Source: Gemmatimonas sp. (GTDB taxonomy: Bacteria > Gemmatimonadota > Gemmatimonadetes > Gemmatimonadales > Gemmatimonadaceae). From it: a stretch of DNA of 64,000 nucleotides. A program made the position numbers and the translations under genes. The notes beneath the pieces were generated by a model that was not told the origin of the DNA, did no database searches, and worked only from the letters and a program-made list of their open reading frames with translations. Below are positions 15,538-24,708 of the stretch, one piece after another (position 1 is the first letter of the stretch; every line of letters begins with the position of its first letter). The stretch covers positions 109,808 to 173,807 of the forward strand of contig NZ_JAPZSK010000009.1 in assembly GCF_027531815.1 (NCBI RefSeq), written 5' to 3'.

Positions 15538-16431
15538 TTACCTGTCCGCCGCCGTCCGCGCCACCGCCTTGCGCGCCGCCCGCTGAGCAAAGAACTCGTT
15601 CACGAGCTGTTCACGCTGCGGACTGCCCAGACAGGTGTGAAACGCCTCGGCCTCGACCGCGGCCCCGGCGGCATACGGCTGCTCCACCGCCGCCCGTACG
15701 CACCGGATGATCTGCTCCCGCGCCAGCCGATATGCGTCCTCGTCGGGCAGCTGCGCCGCCGCGGTGGCAATCGCCGTCCTCTGCGCGTCGCGATCGCATA
15801 GCGCTCCGCCGTCACGCGCGCGCGGCAGCGGCGCACCACTCTCGATGAGCTGCAACGCCACGACCCGCGCGTGGCTCACCGGGTCGTCGTGGAGCACATC
15901 CAGCAGCCCCGCCTCCTGCGCGGCCGTCGCGCCGAGTCGCGTGCCCGTCAGCATGAGCGCGAGTGCGCGCGCTGCGCCACAGAGGCGCGGCGCGCGCTGC
16001 GTACCGCCCGCCCCCGGCAACAACCCCAGCAGCACCTCGGGAAAGGCCACCTCCACCCCCGGGGCCGCCACGCGGACGTGCGCCGCGAGGGCGACCTCCA
16101 AGCCGCCCCCAAGCGCGGCGCCCTGCAGGGCCGCCACGACCGGCTTCTGGCACTGCTCCAGACGGTCGCACACCGCGGTGAGCAGCGGCTCCAAACGAGG
16201 ACCGCCGAACTCACGGATGTCCGCTCCGCCGATGAACACCGGGCCCGTGCTGCGCAGGATCATGGCCTGCAGTGAAGCCGTGCTGTCGAGCAACTCCGCG
16301 GCGTGCATGAGCCCCACGCGCACGGCGTGACTCAACGCATTCACCGGCGGATGGTCGATGGTGACCTCGAGGAGGCCATCGGCCACGGCCCACCGGACGG
16401 GCAAGGCAGCTGCTCCCGCGGTCTCCGACAT
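15538..16431 (-). CDS. Enoyl-CoA hydratase/isomerase, FadB-N-terminal-like (aminobenzoyl-CoA operon)
   Basis: A 297-residue crotonase-fold enzyme. It has FIGGADIREFGG (first oxyanion-hole loop) near 70-82, PVVAALQGAALGGGLEVALAAH near 110-131 and PEVLLGLLPGAGGTQRAPRL near 142-161, with the second catalytic Glu position inside PEVLLG. This is closest to the N-terminal half of fused FadB/FadJ enzymes but without the dehydrogenase half; the operon SDR may supply that step. Last gene of the operon: its ATG shares one base with the RidA stop. Role inferred: hydration or ring-opening hydrolysis in the lower part of aminobenzoyl-CoA breakdown. Confidence 0.8.
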   Translation of the reverse strand: MSETAGAAALPVRWAVADGLLEVTIDHPPVNALSHAVRVGLMHAAELLDSTASLQAMILRSTGPVFIGGADIREFGGPRLEPLLTAVCDRLEQCQKPVVAALQGAALGGGLEVALAAHVRVAAPGVEVAFPEVLLGLLPGAGGTQRAPRLCGAARALALMLTGTRLGATAAQEAGLLDVLHDDPVSHARVVALQLIESGAPLPRARDGGALCDRDAQRTAIATAAAQLPDEDAYRLAREQIIRCVRAAVEQPYAAGAAVEAEAFHTCLGSPQREQLVNEFFAQRAARKAVARTAADR

Positions 16432-16829
16432 CAGGCCTCCGGCACCACAGCGGTGACCTCGATCTCAACCCGCGCCCGCGGTTCCATGAGCGCGCACACC
16501 TGCACTGCCGTCATCGCGATGGTATAGTGCCCGACAAGTTCGCGGAACGCGGCGCCAACCCGTGGCAACGCGGCCTGATATTCGGCGCGATCGACCACGT
16601 ACCAGGTCATGCGCACGATGTGTTCGGGACCGGCACCGCCAGCGCGGAGCACCGCCACCACATTCCGCAACGCCTGCGTGGCCTGCTCGGCGAAATCGTC
16701 GCTGTGAAACCGCTCCTGCGCATCCCAGCCGATCATCCCCGCCACGAAGATCTGTCGGCCGGTGGCGGCCACGCCGTTGGCGTAGCCGCGTGGTCGCGTC
16801 CATCCTTCCGGCAGCAAGGCGTCGCTCAT
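16431..16829 (-). CDS. RidA/YjgF family enamine/imine deaminase
   Basis: A 132-residue member of the RidA (YER057c/UK114) family, whose characterised members hydrolyse reactive enamines/imines to ketones and ammonia. Motifs: GYANGVAATGRQIFVAGMIGWD at the N-terminus, QATQALRNVVAVLRAGGAGPEHIVRMTWYV in the centre and PRARVEIEVTAVVP at the C-terminus, where the Arg before VEIE matches the ligand-binding Arg of RidA. Four-base overlap with the upstream thioesterase and one-base overlap with the next hydratase. In this operon it may remove the amino group of the 2-amino-enoyl product made by the monooxygenase/reductase; that is inference. Confidence 0.85.
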   Translation of the reverse strand: MSDALLPEGWTRPRGYANGVAATGRQIFVAGMIGWDAQERFHSDDFAEQATQALRNVVAVLRAGGAGPEHIVRMTWYVVDRAEYQAALPRVGAAFRELVGHYTIAMTAVQVCALMEPRARVEIEVTAVVPEA

Positions 16830-17251
16830 ACCGATGACTCCTGAAAACGGGTGATGGCGGCACGCAGATCATCGGGGAAGGGCATGGACCGATGCGTATC
16901 GAGACTCGTGCACACGATGACCTGCCGAGCCTCCACCCGCACCCCATCGGGGCCGACGATGGCGAACTGCAGCGTCAACGACTTCTCGCCAACGCGTTCC
17001 ACGCTGAGGTGCACCATGATGTCATCGCCCATACGGCTGATGGCGCGAAAGTCGGTTTCCCAGCGCACCGATGGCAATCCCACACGGCGCGGGCCGAGCA
17101 GCTCGGCGTAGGGGATGCCGAGGGCGTCGGTGATCCAGCGCTCCACGTGGTCCTGGAAGAGCAGGAACACCTGGGGAAAGAACATGATGCCCGCGGGGTC
17201 ACAGGCACTGAACGGCACGCGCACGGGGCGCTCGAACGTCCTGGGCGTCAC
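16826..17251 (-). CDS. Acyl-CoA thioesterase, 4-hydroxybenzoyl-CoA thioesterase (hotdog) family
   Basis: A 141-residue hotdog-fold thioesterase. The motif VPFSACDPAGIMFFPQVFLLFQDHVERWI carries the catalytic Asp (CDPAGI) of the 4-hydroxybenzoyl-CoA/YbgC group. The GTG start is chosen because it overlaps the upstream ligase stop as GTGA; a longer frame from 17281 would overlap the ligase by 34 nt. It probably rescues CoA from stalled aminobenzoyl-CoA or ring-derived thioesters, a common accessory role in CoA-dependent aromatic pathways. Confidence 0.85.
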   Translation of the reverse strand: MTPRTFERPVRVPFSACDPAGIMFFPQVFLLFQDHVERWITDALGIPYAELLGPRRVGLPSVRWETDFRAISRMGDDIMVHLSVERVGEKSLTLQFAIVGPDGVRVEARQVIVCTSLDTHRSMPFPDDLRAAITRFQESSV

Positions 17252-18885
17252 GGCGCGATCTCCAGCGGCAGCGTATCGCACTCGGGAAGCCTGAAGCGTT
17301 GCAGCTTGCCCGTGGCCGTACGCGGCAACTGCGCCACGAACGCCACGGCACGCGGATACTTGTACGGCGCGATGTGCTGCTTGACGTACTCCTGCAGGGT
17401 GCGAACCGTATGCGCCGTGCGCGGTATGCCGTCACGGAGCACGACCCACGCCTTCACCACGTTGCCGCGCTCGTCGTCGGGGATCCCGTACACCCCACAC
17501 TCCGCGACGTCCTGATGCTGCAGCAGACACGCCTCCACTTCGGGACCGGAGATGTTGTATCCCGACGAGATGATGAGGTCGTCGGTTCGGGCGTGATAAT
17601 GGAAGTAGCCGTCCGCATCACAGGCGTACGCATCACCGGTGTAGTTCCATCCGTCGCGCACATATGTGCGCTGGCGCGGATCATTGAGATACCGGCATCC
17701 GGTGGGCCCCTTCACGCGCAGGTGCCCAACCACGCCGGTGGGTACCGGCACCCCGTTGTCATCCACGACTTCGGCTCGATAGCCGGGCACCGGCTTGCCG
17801 GTAGCCCCCGGTCGGGCCGCTGCCTCATCGGCACTGATGAAGATGTGCAGGAGCTCCGTGGCACCGATCCCGTCGATCAGCTCAATGCCGGTCGCTTCGC
17901 GCCAGAGTGTACGGGTGGCCGCCGGCAACGCTTCACCGGCCGACACGCACTTGCGGAGCGGCAGCGCCCGCAGATCATGCCCCAGGGCAGCCAACGCGCG
18001 GTACGAGGTTGGCGCCGTGAACAGTATCGTGGCCCCGAAATCACGCAGGCCCTCGTACAACTGCGCCGGCGCGGCCTTCTCGAGCAGCACGGTACTTGCC
18101 CCCACCGACATGGGGAAGAGGACCAGACCACCCAGGCCGAAGGTGAACGCCAGCGGTGGGCTGCCGATGAATACATCGTCGGCCGTGGGTCGCAGCACGT
18201 GTGGCGGCCAGCAGCGGCAGATCGCCAGAATGTCACGATGGAAGTGCATGGTGGCCTTGGGCACACCGGTCGTGCCCGAGGTGAAGCCGAGCAGACAGGT
18301 ATCGTCGCTCGCGGTATCCACGTTCGCGTAGCGGCCAACGTAACGAGCCATTGCCTGCTCGAGCCCGTTCGGCCCAGCCTCGTTGAAGCAGCGTACCGTG
18401 TGCAGGGTCGGCTCCATGCGGGCCGCCTCGTGCAACTCGGCGGCCAACGTGGCGTCACACAGGGCATGCGTTGCGCGACTGATGCGCACGATGGTCGCCA
18501 ACTCGCCAGCGCGCAGCATGGGCATGGTGGTGACCGCAATCGCCCCCACCTTCATGACCGCGAACCAGCACGCCACCAGCATGGGATTGTTCGGCGCCCG
18601 CAACAGAACGCGATTGCCGGGAACGACGCCCATGTCCCGAGTGAGCACGTGCGCGATACGGTCGGCACGATCGAGCAGGTCGCGATAGCTCCACTGCACG
18701 GTGTACGTGCGCAGACAGCTCCGGTCACCCCACCCGCGTTCGTACACGGCATCGTCGAGCAACGCCGTGGCGCAGTTGAGCTGCGCGGGAAACTGGAGCG
18801 ACGGCAGTTCGAACAGATATTCCGGCTGCGTCTCGAGCGGCGGCAGCGAGTCGCGAGCGAAGGTATCGACGTGCGCGCTGGGCAT
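17248..18885 (-). CDS. 2-aminobenzoate (anthranilate)-CoA ligase / benzoate-CoA ligase family
   Basis: A 545-residue ANL-superfamily ligase that activates an aromatic acid with ATP and CoA; anthranilate is the expected substrate from context. Motifs: P-loop LGFTSGTTGVPKATMH near 199-214, GATELLHIFISA near 345-356, TGDAYACDADGYFHYHARTDD near 413-433 and the C-terminal catalytic lysine in TATGKLQRFRLPE near 530. The N-terminal PEYLFELPSLQFPAQLNCATALLD matches the benzoate/2-aminobenzoate-CoA ligase subgroup. Length is typical. It starts 5 nt after the acyl-CoA dehydrogenase stop and overlaps the thioesterase. Benzoate or salicylate are possible alternative substrates, but kynureninase upstream makes anthranilate most likely. 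Confidence 0.85.
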   Translation of the reverse strand: MPSAHVDTFARDSLPPLETQPEYLFELPSLQFPAQLNCATALLDDAVYERGWGDRSCLRTYTVQWSYRDLLDRADRIAHVLTRDMGVVPGNRVLLRAPNNPMLVACWFAVMKVGAIAVTTMPMLRAGELATIVRISRATHALCDATLAAELHEAARMEPTLHTVRCFNEAGPNGLEQAMARYVGRYANVDTASDDTCLLGFTSGTTGVPKATMHFHRDILAICRCWPPHVLRPTADDVFIGSPPLAFTFGLGGLVLFPMSVGASTVLLEKAAPAQLYEGLRDFGATILFTAPTSYRALAALGHDLRALPLRKCVSAGEALPAATRTLWREATGIELIDGIGATELLHIFISADEAAARPGATGKPVPGYRAEVVDDNGVPVPTGVVGHLRVKGPTGCRYLNDPRQRTYVRDGWNYTGDAYACDADGYFHYHARTDDLIISSGYNISGPEVEACLLQHQDVAECGVYGIPDDERGNVVKAWVVLRDGIPRTAHTVRTLQEYVKQHIAPYKYPRAVAFVAQLPRTATGKLQRFRLPECDTLPLEIAP

Positions 18886-18890
18886 GGTGG

Positions 18891-20084
18891 TCAGGCGGTG
18901 GTGGCCGACGACATCGCGGCGTACGACTTGAGTAGCTCACGGGCGATGATGAGCTGCTGCACTTCACTCGCCCCTTCGTAGATGCGCAGGGCGCGTATTT
19001 CCCGATACAGTCGTTCGACCGGCATGTCCTGCACGACGCCCATGCCGCCCCACAGCTGCACCGCGGCGTCGATGACGTGCTGTGCCCCCTCGGTGGCAAC
19101 GTACTTGGCCATGGCCGCTTCGCTGGTCACGGTACGCCCCTGGTCACGCTGCCACGCCGCCCGATAGGTGAGCAGCGCCGCGCTGTCCACGTGCATGGCC
19201 ATATCGGCAAGCTTCGCCTGCGTGAGCTGGAAATCGGCAAGGACCCCGCCGAACATGCGGCGCGTGGTCACGCGCTCGAGTGCTTCCTGCAGCGCTCGCC
19301 GGGCAAAGCCCAGCGCGGCCGCTGCCACCGAGGTGCGAAACACGTCGAGGGTGCGCATGGCCAACTTGAATCCGCTTCCGGCCTCACCCAGACGCTGCGA
19401 CACCGGCACACGACAGTCGGCGAAGTGGAGCCGAGCCAGCGGGTGCGGCGCAATGACCTCGATGCGCTCCGCGATCGTGAGCCCCGGCGTGTCGGCATCG
19501 ACGATGAACGCCGAGATGCCACGCGCACCGGCCGCTTCGCCCGTGCGCGCGAACACGACGTAGAAGTCGGCGATGCCCCCGTTGGAGATCCAGGTCTTCT
19601 CGCCGTGCAGCACGTACGTATCGCCCTCCAGGGTGGCCCGGCACTGCAGGGCCGCGACGTCGGACCCGGAGTCGGGCTCCGAGAGCGCGAAGGCCGCAAT
19701 GGCCTCACCGCGCGCGACCCGCGGCAGGTAGCGCTCCCGCTGCCCGGCCGAGCCATCGAGACTGATGGCCCCAGAGCCGAGCCCCTGCATCGCGAAGGCG
19801 AAGTCGGCGAGGCCGTTGTACCGGGCCAGCGTTTCACGGAGCAGACAGAGGGCACGGGTATCGATGACGTCGGTGGCCCCACCGTGCGCCATCCCCGCCA
19901 CCGCGTGGGAAAGCCAGCCGTGCGCACCGAGCAGGCGCACGAGCGTCCGGCAGTCGGCATCGGCGTCGCCGGTATGCACGTGTGCCACGTGGGTGGCGGC
20001 CCATTCGTCCAAGCGCGCGGCCAGATCGGCGTGCGCTGGTGCAAAGAACGGCCAGTCGAGATGTTCGCGGTGCGGCACGTTCAT
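18891..20084 (-). CDS. Acyl-CoA dehydrogenase (aminobenzoyl-CoA operon)
   Basis: A 397-residue FAD-dependent acyl-CoA dehydrogenase. The N-terminal domain is followed by [20 protein letters not shown] (signature 1) near 150-170, [19 protein letters not shown], then [23 protein letters not shown] and the C-terminal [42 protein letters not shown], where the Glu of YEGASE is the usual catalytic-base position. Its role here is probably desaturation of a ring-derived CoA thioester. The Met at 20084 overlaps the upstream hydratase stop by 4 nt. A longer frame upstream is an antisense-like shadow of that gene. Confidence 0.88.
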   Translation of the reverse strand: MNVPHREHLDWPFFAPAHADLAARLDEWAATHVAHVHTGDADADCRTLVRLLGAHGWLSHAVAGMAHGGATDVIDTRALCLLRETLARYNGLADFAFAMQGLGSGAISLDGSAGQRERYLPRVARGEAIAAFALSEPDSGSDVAALQCRATLEGDTYVLHGEKTWISNGGIADFYVVFARTGEAAGARGISAFIVDADTPGLTIAERIEVIAPHPLARLHFADCRVPVSQRLGEAGSGFKLAMRTLDVFRTSVAAAALGFARRALQEALERVTTRRMFGGVLADFQLTQAKLADMAMHVDSAALLTYRAAWQRDQGRTVTSEAAMAKYVATEGAQHVIDAAVQLWGGMGVVQDMPVERLYREIRALRIYEGASEVQQLIIARELLKSYAAMSSATTA

Positions 20085-20929
20085 CGTCCGGTGAACACGG
20101 GTTGCTCCTTCGCGACGAAGGCGTGGTACGCCGCACGGAAGTCCTGCGTGAGCATGCACAGGGCCTGCGCCTGCGCCTCGGCTTCGATGGCCTGCTCGAT
20201 GGTCATGCCCCACTCCTGATGCAGCATGGTCTTGGTGAGCCCATTCGCGAAGGTGGGGCCGCGTGTGAGCGCCGTGGCGGTGACGATCGCCTCGTTCAGC
20301 AGTGCGTCGGGACTCGCCAACCGATTGAAGAATCCCCACCGTTCCCCCTCCTCCCCGGACATGCTGCGCCCGGTGAAGAGCAGCTCGCTCGCGCGCCCCT
20401 GCCCGATGATGCGCGGCAGCATGGCACACGCGCCCATGTCGCAGCCAGCCAGCCCCACCCGATTGAAGAGGAAGGCCGTCTTGGCGCGGGCCGTACCGAT
20501 GCGCAGATCCGACGCCATCGCCATGATGGCACCGGCGCCGGCACATACTCCGTCGACCGCGGCCACGATGGGCTGCGGGCAGGCGCGCATGGCGAGGACG
20601 AGATCGCCGGTCATGCGGGTGAAACGCAGCAGATCGGGCGCCTCCATGGCCACGAGCGGCGCGATGATCTCGTGCACGTCACCACCCGAACAGAAGTTGC
20701 CACCGGCACCAGTGAGGACCACGGCGTGCACATCATTGGCGGAACGGAGCGCGCGGAACGTCTCGCGCAACTCCGCGTAGCTCTCGAAGGTGAGCGGGTT
20801 TTTTCGTTCGGGGCGGTTCAGCGTCACCGTGGCGACACCCGCAGCGACCTCCCAGTGGAAGTGGGTCGGCGCATGCGCCGCCATGGAAACGCGGGTGCCG
20901 GCATCGAACCCCGGCGGCAGTGCAGTCAT
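20081..20929 (-). CDS. Enoyl-CoA hydratase family protein (aminobenzoyl-CoA operon)
   Basis: A 282-residue crotonase-fold protein. Visible: [20 protein letters not shown], the oxyanion-hole segment [14 protein letters not shown], and [29 protein letters not shown] followed by [25 protein letters not shown]. The usual catalytic Glu positions appear altered (GCDMGACAM), so it may be an isomerase, hydrolase or ring-opening enzyme rather than a standard hydratase; similar proteins occur in aerobic aminobenzoyl-CoA clusters. The start overlaps the MarR gene stop by 4 nt, which selects it over an in-frame Met 14 codons later. It overlaps the acyl-CoA dehydrogenase start by 4 nt. Confidence 0.85.
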   Translation of the reverse strand: MTALPPGFDAGTRVSMAAHAPTHFHWEVAAGVATVTLNRPERKNPLTFESYAELRETFRALRSANDVHAVVLTGAGGNFCSGGDVHEIIAPLVAMEAPDLLRFTRMTGDLVLAMRACPQPIVAAVDGVCAGAGAIMAMASDLRIGTARAKTAFLFNRVGLAGCDMGACAMLPRIIGQGRASELLFTGRSMSGEEGERWGFFNRLASPDALLNEAIVTATALTRGPTFANGLTKTMLHQEWGMTIEQAIEAEAQAQALCMLTQDFRAAYHAFVAKEQPVFTGR

Positions 20930-21474
20930 GAGGCGCGCTCCTTGCGCGGAAGAGTCGACGTGGCGCGCGGCGACAGATGGGCGCGCAAACGGCCGAGTTG
21001 TTCGTACAGCATGTCGCAGCGTGCGCCATCGAAACCGGCGAACAGTTCCACCAGCCACTCCTCGTGCTCGGCGGCCATGCGCAGGAACTGCGTGCGCCCC
21101 TGCGGCGTGAGCGACACGAGTGTCGACCGCCGATCGGAGGGATCCGTGATGCGCTCCACCCAACCGTCACCCACCAGCTGTTCCGTGAGCAACGTGACGT
21201 TGCCACCCGTCACCATGAGATTGCGCGAGAGCGCATTGAGACGTAGCCCCTGCGGATGCCGCTCGAGCTGGGCGAGGTAGTCGAAGCGAGGCAGCGTGAT
21301 GCCGAACCGCTCACGAAGACGCGCGCGAATCTCCTGCTCGATCTGCGTACTGCACGAGAGGAGTCGCAGCCAGAGCCGCACGGCCGAGTGATCGGACGAC
21401 TGGACCCGCGCCTCCTGGCCCAGCTGCTCCTCGTCCACGACGTGGACGTGGGCGAATCGTTTGCGTGGTACCAT
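20926..21474 (-). CDS. MarR family transcriptional regulator of the aminobenzoyl-CoA operon
   Basis: A 182-residue winged-helix regulator. The core reads [71 protein letters not shown] (shown here only as landmarks: [19 protein letters not shown] recognition helix, [10 protein letters not shown] wing), a textbook MarR domain. Encoded inside the operon, 3 nt after the SDR stop, with a GAGGT ribosome-binding site. It most likely binds the palindrome at 24657-24676 that covers the -35 of the downstream transcription unit, with an aromatic CoA thioester or anthranilate as inducer; the ligand is inference from related aromatic-CoA MarR regulators. Confidence 0.85.
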   Translation of the reverse strand: MVPRKRFAHVHVVDEEQLGQEARVQSSDHSAVRLWLRLLSCSTQIEQEIRARLRERFGITLPRFDYLAQLERHPQGLRLNALSRNLMVTGGNVTLLTEQLVGDGWVERITDPSDRRSTLVSLTPQGRTQFLRMAAEHEEWLVELFAGFDGARCDMLYEQLGRLRAHLSPRATSTLPRKERAS

Positions 21475-21477
21475 GTG

Positions 21478-22245
21478 CTACATGACCTCGCCGCCACTCA
21501 CGGAGATCGCCTGACCGGTAATCGATGCGGCGCCGTCCGAGCACAGCCACGACACGGCGGCGGCCACGTCGTGCGGCGTGATGAAACGGCGCTGCGGATT
21601 GAGGGCGGCCAGCTGCGCCCGGGCGTCTGCCTCACTGCGGCCGGTCTTCTCCACGATATTGGCCACGCTGCGGGCGAGCATGTCGGTATCGGTATAGCCG
21701 GGGCACACCGCGTTCACGGTCACGCCTGCCGATGCCACCTCGAGCGCGAGGGATCGGGTGAATCCCACGACGCCGTGCTTGGCCGCGGTGTACGCCGCGA
21801 CATAGGCATAGCCGCGCTGTCCGGCGGTGCTGGCGACGTTCACCACGCGCCCCCATCCGGCGTGACGCATGCCATCGATGACAGCGCGGGTACAGAAGAA
21901 GGTGCCGCTCAGGTTGACCGCCAGCATGCGTTCCCACAGCTCGTCGGTGGTACGCGACACCGGCGCACTCTCGGCCTGCCCGGCGTTGTTCACGAGCACG
22001 TGCACCGGGGGGAGCTCGGCAAACGTCTCCCTCACCGCCTCACTGTCGGCGACATCGCACACCGCCACCCGACAGTCGGCACCGATGCTCCCGGCCAGGT
22101 CATGCAACGAAGCCGTGGTGCGTCCGAGCAGCGTAACGGTGTACCCGTCGGCCGACAGCTGCCGCGCAATGGCCGCTCCGATACCCCCGGCCGCGCCCGT
22201 GACCACCGCGTGCGGCGTCGCGGGTCTGTTCGTGGACGTGGTCAT
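21478..22245 (-). CDS. Short-chain dehydrogenase/reductase (3-hydroxyacyl-CoA dehydrogenase-like)
   Basis: A 255-residue classical SDR. It shows the NAD(P)-binding [13 protein letters not shown] near 15-27, NNAG near 88, the catalytic Ser in VASTAG and YTAAKHG (Tyr and Lys) near 155-161, and the PGYTDTDM loop. It is a typical fold for 3-hydroxyacyl-CoA dehydrogenases in aromatic-CoA pathways. The start at 22245 overlaps the monooxygenase/reductase stop by 4 nt. Since the terminal hydratase of the operon lacks a fused dehydrogenase, this SDR is the best candidate for the NAD-dependent oxidation step. Confidence 0.88.
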   Translation of the reverse strand: MTTSTNRPATPHAVVTGAAGGIGAAIARQLSADGYTVTLLGRTTASLHDLAGSIGADCRVAVCDVADSEAVRETFAELPPVHVLVNNAGQAESAPVSRTTDELWERMLAVNLSGTFFCTRAVIDGMRHAGWGRVVNVASTAGQRGYAYVAAYTAAKHGVVGFTRSLALEVASAGVTVNAVCPGYTDTDMLARSVANIVEKTGRSEADARAQLAALNPQRRFITPHDVAAAVSWLCSDGAASITGQAISVSGGEVM

Positions 22246-24638
22246 GCCTGCCCCGGTGGCGAGGCTGGCGTCACGGGGAATCCGCCAGCGGGCGGCGGGG
22301 CCTGCTGCGCCTTCTCTCTGGCAAAACCGGCCTCGAGCTGCGCCTTCGCCGAGCGGTACGGCTGGGGCCACGCGATTGCCGTGTAGCCAATGCGGGCCGC
22401 TTCGGTGAGCGTCCACGCCGGATTGGCGAGATGCGGCCGCGCCACGGCACACAGGTCTGCGCGTCCGGCCGCAATGATGGAGTTCACATGATCGGCCTCG
22501 CTGATGGCACCCACGGCGATCGTGGCGATGCCAGCCTCCTGGCGAATGCGATCGGCGAACGGCGTCTGATACATGCGGCCGTACGTGGGACGTTCGCGCT
22601 TGCTCACCTGCCCCGAGGAGCAGTCGATGAGATCGGCGCCTGCGGCCTTGAAGGCGCGCGCGATTTCCACGGCGTCTGCCGGGGTGATGCCACCCTCCAC
22701 CCAATCGTGTGCCGAAATGCGCACCGACATGGGCAGATGCGCGGGCCACTCGGCGCGTACGGCTGTGAACACTTCCAGCGGGAAGCGCAAACGGTTTTCG
22801 AGAGTGCCGCCGTACTCATCGGTGCGCTGGTTGGTGAGCGGCGAGATGAAGCTCGAGAGCAGGTAGCCGTGCGCGCAATGCAGCTCCAGCCAGTCGAAGC
22901 CGGCCGTCGCCGCACGACGCGTGGCCGCCACGAACTGGTCGCGCACCACGGCCATTTCCTCGCGGGTGATCGCGCGCGCCTGCTGGCTCACCCCCGGGAG
23001 GTACTGCTGCGACGACGCGCTCACGAGCGGCCAATTGGCCTCGGCGCCGTCGTCGGGAAGCGGGAGATCGATCCCGTCCCATGCCCGCCGCGTGGAGCCC
23101 TTGGCGCCGCTGTGCCCCAGCTGCATGGCAATACGCGCGTCGGTGTGCTCATGCACCCACTGCACGATGCGCTGCCACGCATGCATCTGCTCGTCGTTCC
23201 AGAGCCCCGGACACCCCGGCGTGATGCGCGCCTCGGGACTCGGACAGGTCATTTCAGCGAAGACCATACCCGCCCCGCCCATGGCGCGAGCCCCGAGGTG
23301 CACGAGGTGATAGTCGCCGGCAATGCCGTCCACGGCGGAGTACTGCGCCATGGGCGACACGACCACGCGGTTCCTGAGCGTCACCGAGCGCACCCGATAC
23401 GGCGTGAACATGGGTGGCGTGGGCGCTCCGTCGCCATCCACTCCGCCGGCCGCCGCCAGGGCGCGCGCTGCGAGCCACTGCTCGTACCCCTCGAGCCAGC
23501 CCTTGTCGCGCAGACGGAGATTTTCGTGACTGATGCGCTGGCTGCGGGTGAGCATGGAGTACATGAACTGCTCGGGCTCCAGCTGATCGCAGTAGCGGGT
23601 TCCGCATACCTCGAACCATTCCATGGCGTTCCACGCGGCGTTCTGGATACGCAGCGTTTCCACCCGGCGCAGCTCCTGGAAGTGCGCCAGCACCTCGGGA
23701 ATGCGGGCCGGCGTATCGCCGCGCAGCTGGAACTGTCGCACCAGTTCGATGGCATCTTCGAGCGCGAGCTTGGTGCCCGACCCGATGGCGAAGTGCGCCG
23801 TGTGCACGGCATCGCCCATGAGCACCACGTGACTGCCATTGGCATTGCGCACCCACCACTGATTGCACACGACCCGCTGGAAGTTGAGCCACGCCGACCC
23901 GCGCAGATGGCGCGCATTCGTCATGAGGCGCTCGCCCTCCAGCGATTCGGCGAACAGCTGCTCGCAGAACTTCACCGAGGTGTCCTGATCGGCGGCGTCG
24001 AGACCATGCGCACGCCACACCGACTCCGGGCATTCCACGATGAACGTGGTGGTGGTGGCGTCGAACTTGTAGATGTGCGCCTGGAACCACCCGTGTTCGG
24101 TGCGCTGGAAATCGAACGTGAACGCCTCGAACAGCTTGTGCGTCCCGAGCCAGATGAAGCGGTTGGGGCGCGTGACGATATCCGGCTGGAACACATCGGC
24201 GTACGCGCTGCGGATGCGCGAATTGATACCGTCGGCGGCGATGATGAGGTCGGCATCGGGATACGAGAGATCCGACTCCACCTCGGCCTCGAAATGCAAC
24301 TCCACGCCAAGCGCCTCGCACCGCGCCTGCAGAATGTTCAGCAGCTTCTTGCGGCCAATGCCCACGAAGCCGTGCCCACCCGAGCGAATCCGGCGGCCCT
24401 TGAATCGGAGTTCGATGTCGTCCCAATGGCTGAACGACTGCTCGATCTCGTCACAGGTGGGCGCGTCCCACCGCCGCATGTTCTCCATGGTGGCGTCGGA
24501 AAACACCACCCCCCACCCGAAGGTGTCGTACGGCTTGTTGCGCTCCACCACCGTGATGTGGTGGGCGGGGTTCAGCTTCTTCATCAGCAGGGCGAAGTAG
24601 AGCCCGGCCGGCCCTCCGCCAATACACACGATGCGCAT
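22242..24638 (-). CDS. 2-aminobenzoyl-CoA monooxygenase/reductase (FAD hydroxylase fused to Old Yellow Enzyme)
   Basis: A 798-residue two-domain flavoprotein. Residues 1-390 are a class A FAD monooxygenase: [16 protein letters not shown] at the N-terminus and [14 protein letters not shown] near 274-287. Residues about 409-775 are an Old Yellow Enzyme (NADH:flavin oxidoreductase) domain starting [21 protein letters not shown], with [11 protein letters not shown] and [20 protein letters not shown]. This fusion is the hallmark of 2-aminobenzoyl-CoA monooxygenase/reductase, known from Azoarcus evansii, which hydroxylates and then reduces the ring of 2-aminobenzoyl-CoA. Databases often label it bifunctional salicylyl-CoA 5-hydroxylase/oxidoreductase; kynureninase and aminobenzoate-CoA ligase in the operon favour the aminobenzoyl role. 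Full length. Start ATG is 18 nt from the palindrome and may be leaderless. Confidence 0.9.
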   Translation of the reverse strand: MRIVCIGGGPAGLYFALLMKKLNPAHHITVVERNKPYDTFGWGVVFSDATMENMRRWDAPTCDEIEQSFSHWDDIELRFKGRRIRSGGHGFVGIGRKKLLNILQARCEALGVELHFEAEVESDLSYPDADLIIAADGINSRIRSAYADVFQPDIVTRPNRFIWLGTHKLFEAFTFDFQRTEHGWFQAHIYKFDATTTTFIVECPESVWRAHGLDAADQDTSVKFCEQLFAESLEGERLMTNARHLRGSAWLNFQRVVCNQWWVRNANGSHVVLMGDAVHTAHFAIGSGTKLALEDAIELVRQFQLRGDTPARIPEVLAHFQELRRVETLRIQNAAWNAMEWFEVCGTRYCDQLEPEQFMYSMLTRSQRISHENLRLRDKGWLEGYEQWLAARALAAAGGVDGDGAPTPPMFTPYRVRSVTLRNRVVVSPMAQYSAVDGIAGDYHLVHLGARAMGGAGMVFAEMTCPSPEARITPGCPGLWNDEQMHAWQRIVQWVHEHTDARIAMQLGHSGAKGSTRRAWDGIDLPLPDDGAEANWPLVSASSQQYLPGVSQQARAITREEMAVVRDQFVAATRRAATAGFDWLELHCAHGYLLSSFISPLTNQRTDEYGGTLENRLRFPLEVFTAVRAEWPAHLPMSVRISAHDWVEGGITPADAVEIARAFKAAGADLIDCSSGQVSKRERPTYGRMYQTPFADRIRQEAGIATIAVGAISEADHVNSIIAAGRADLCAVARPHLANPAWTLTEAARIGYTAIAWPQPYRSAKAQLEAGFAREKAQQAPPPAGGFPVTPASPPGQA

Positions 24639-24643
24639 GCCCT

Positions 24644-24676
24644 ACGGTACGATCATTTACTTGAAACCTCAAGTAA
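24644..24676 (-). promoter_or_regulatory. Promoter with perfect MarR-type palindrome upstream of the monooxygenase/reductase gene
   Basis: TTACTTGAAACCTCAAGTAA (24657-24676) is a perfect 8-bp inverted repeat with a 4-nt spacer, AT-rich against high-GC surroundings. On the minus strand TTGAGG (24672-24667) and TACCGT (24649-24644) are 17 nt apart and can serve as -35 and -10, so the palindrome covers the -35. The -10 ends 5 nt before the ATG, suggesting a leaderless mRNA. The operon MarR protein is the obvious candidate to bind here. The -10 is a weak consensus match. Confidence 0.7.
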
Positions 24677-24708
24677 TTGACCGCAACCGCGAACGGCCCC
24701 GCGGCCGT

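Noticed and set aside
22242..24638. Salicylyl-CoA 5-hydroxylase assignment for the fused flavoprotein
   Set aside because: Possible by similarity, but kynureninase, aminobenzoate-CoA ligase and RidA in the same gene series point to 2-aminobenzoyl-CoA.
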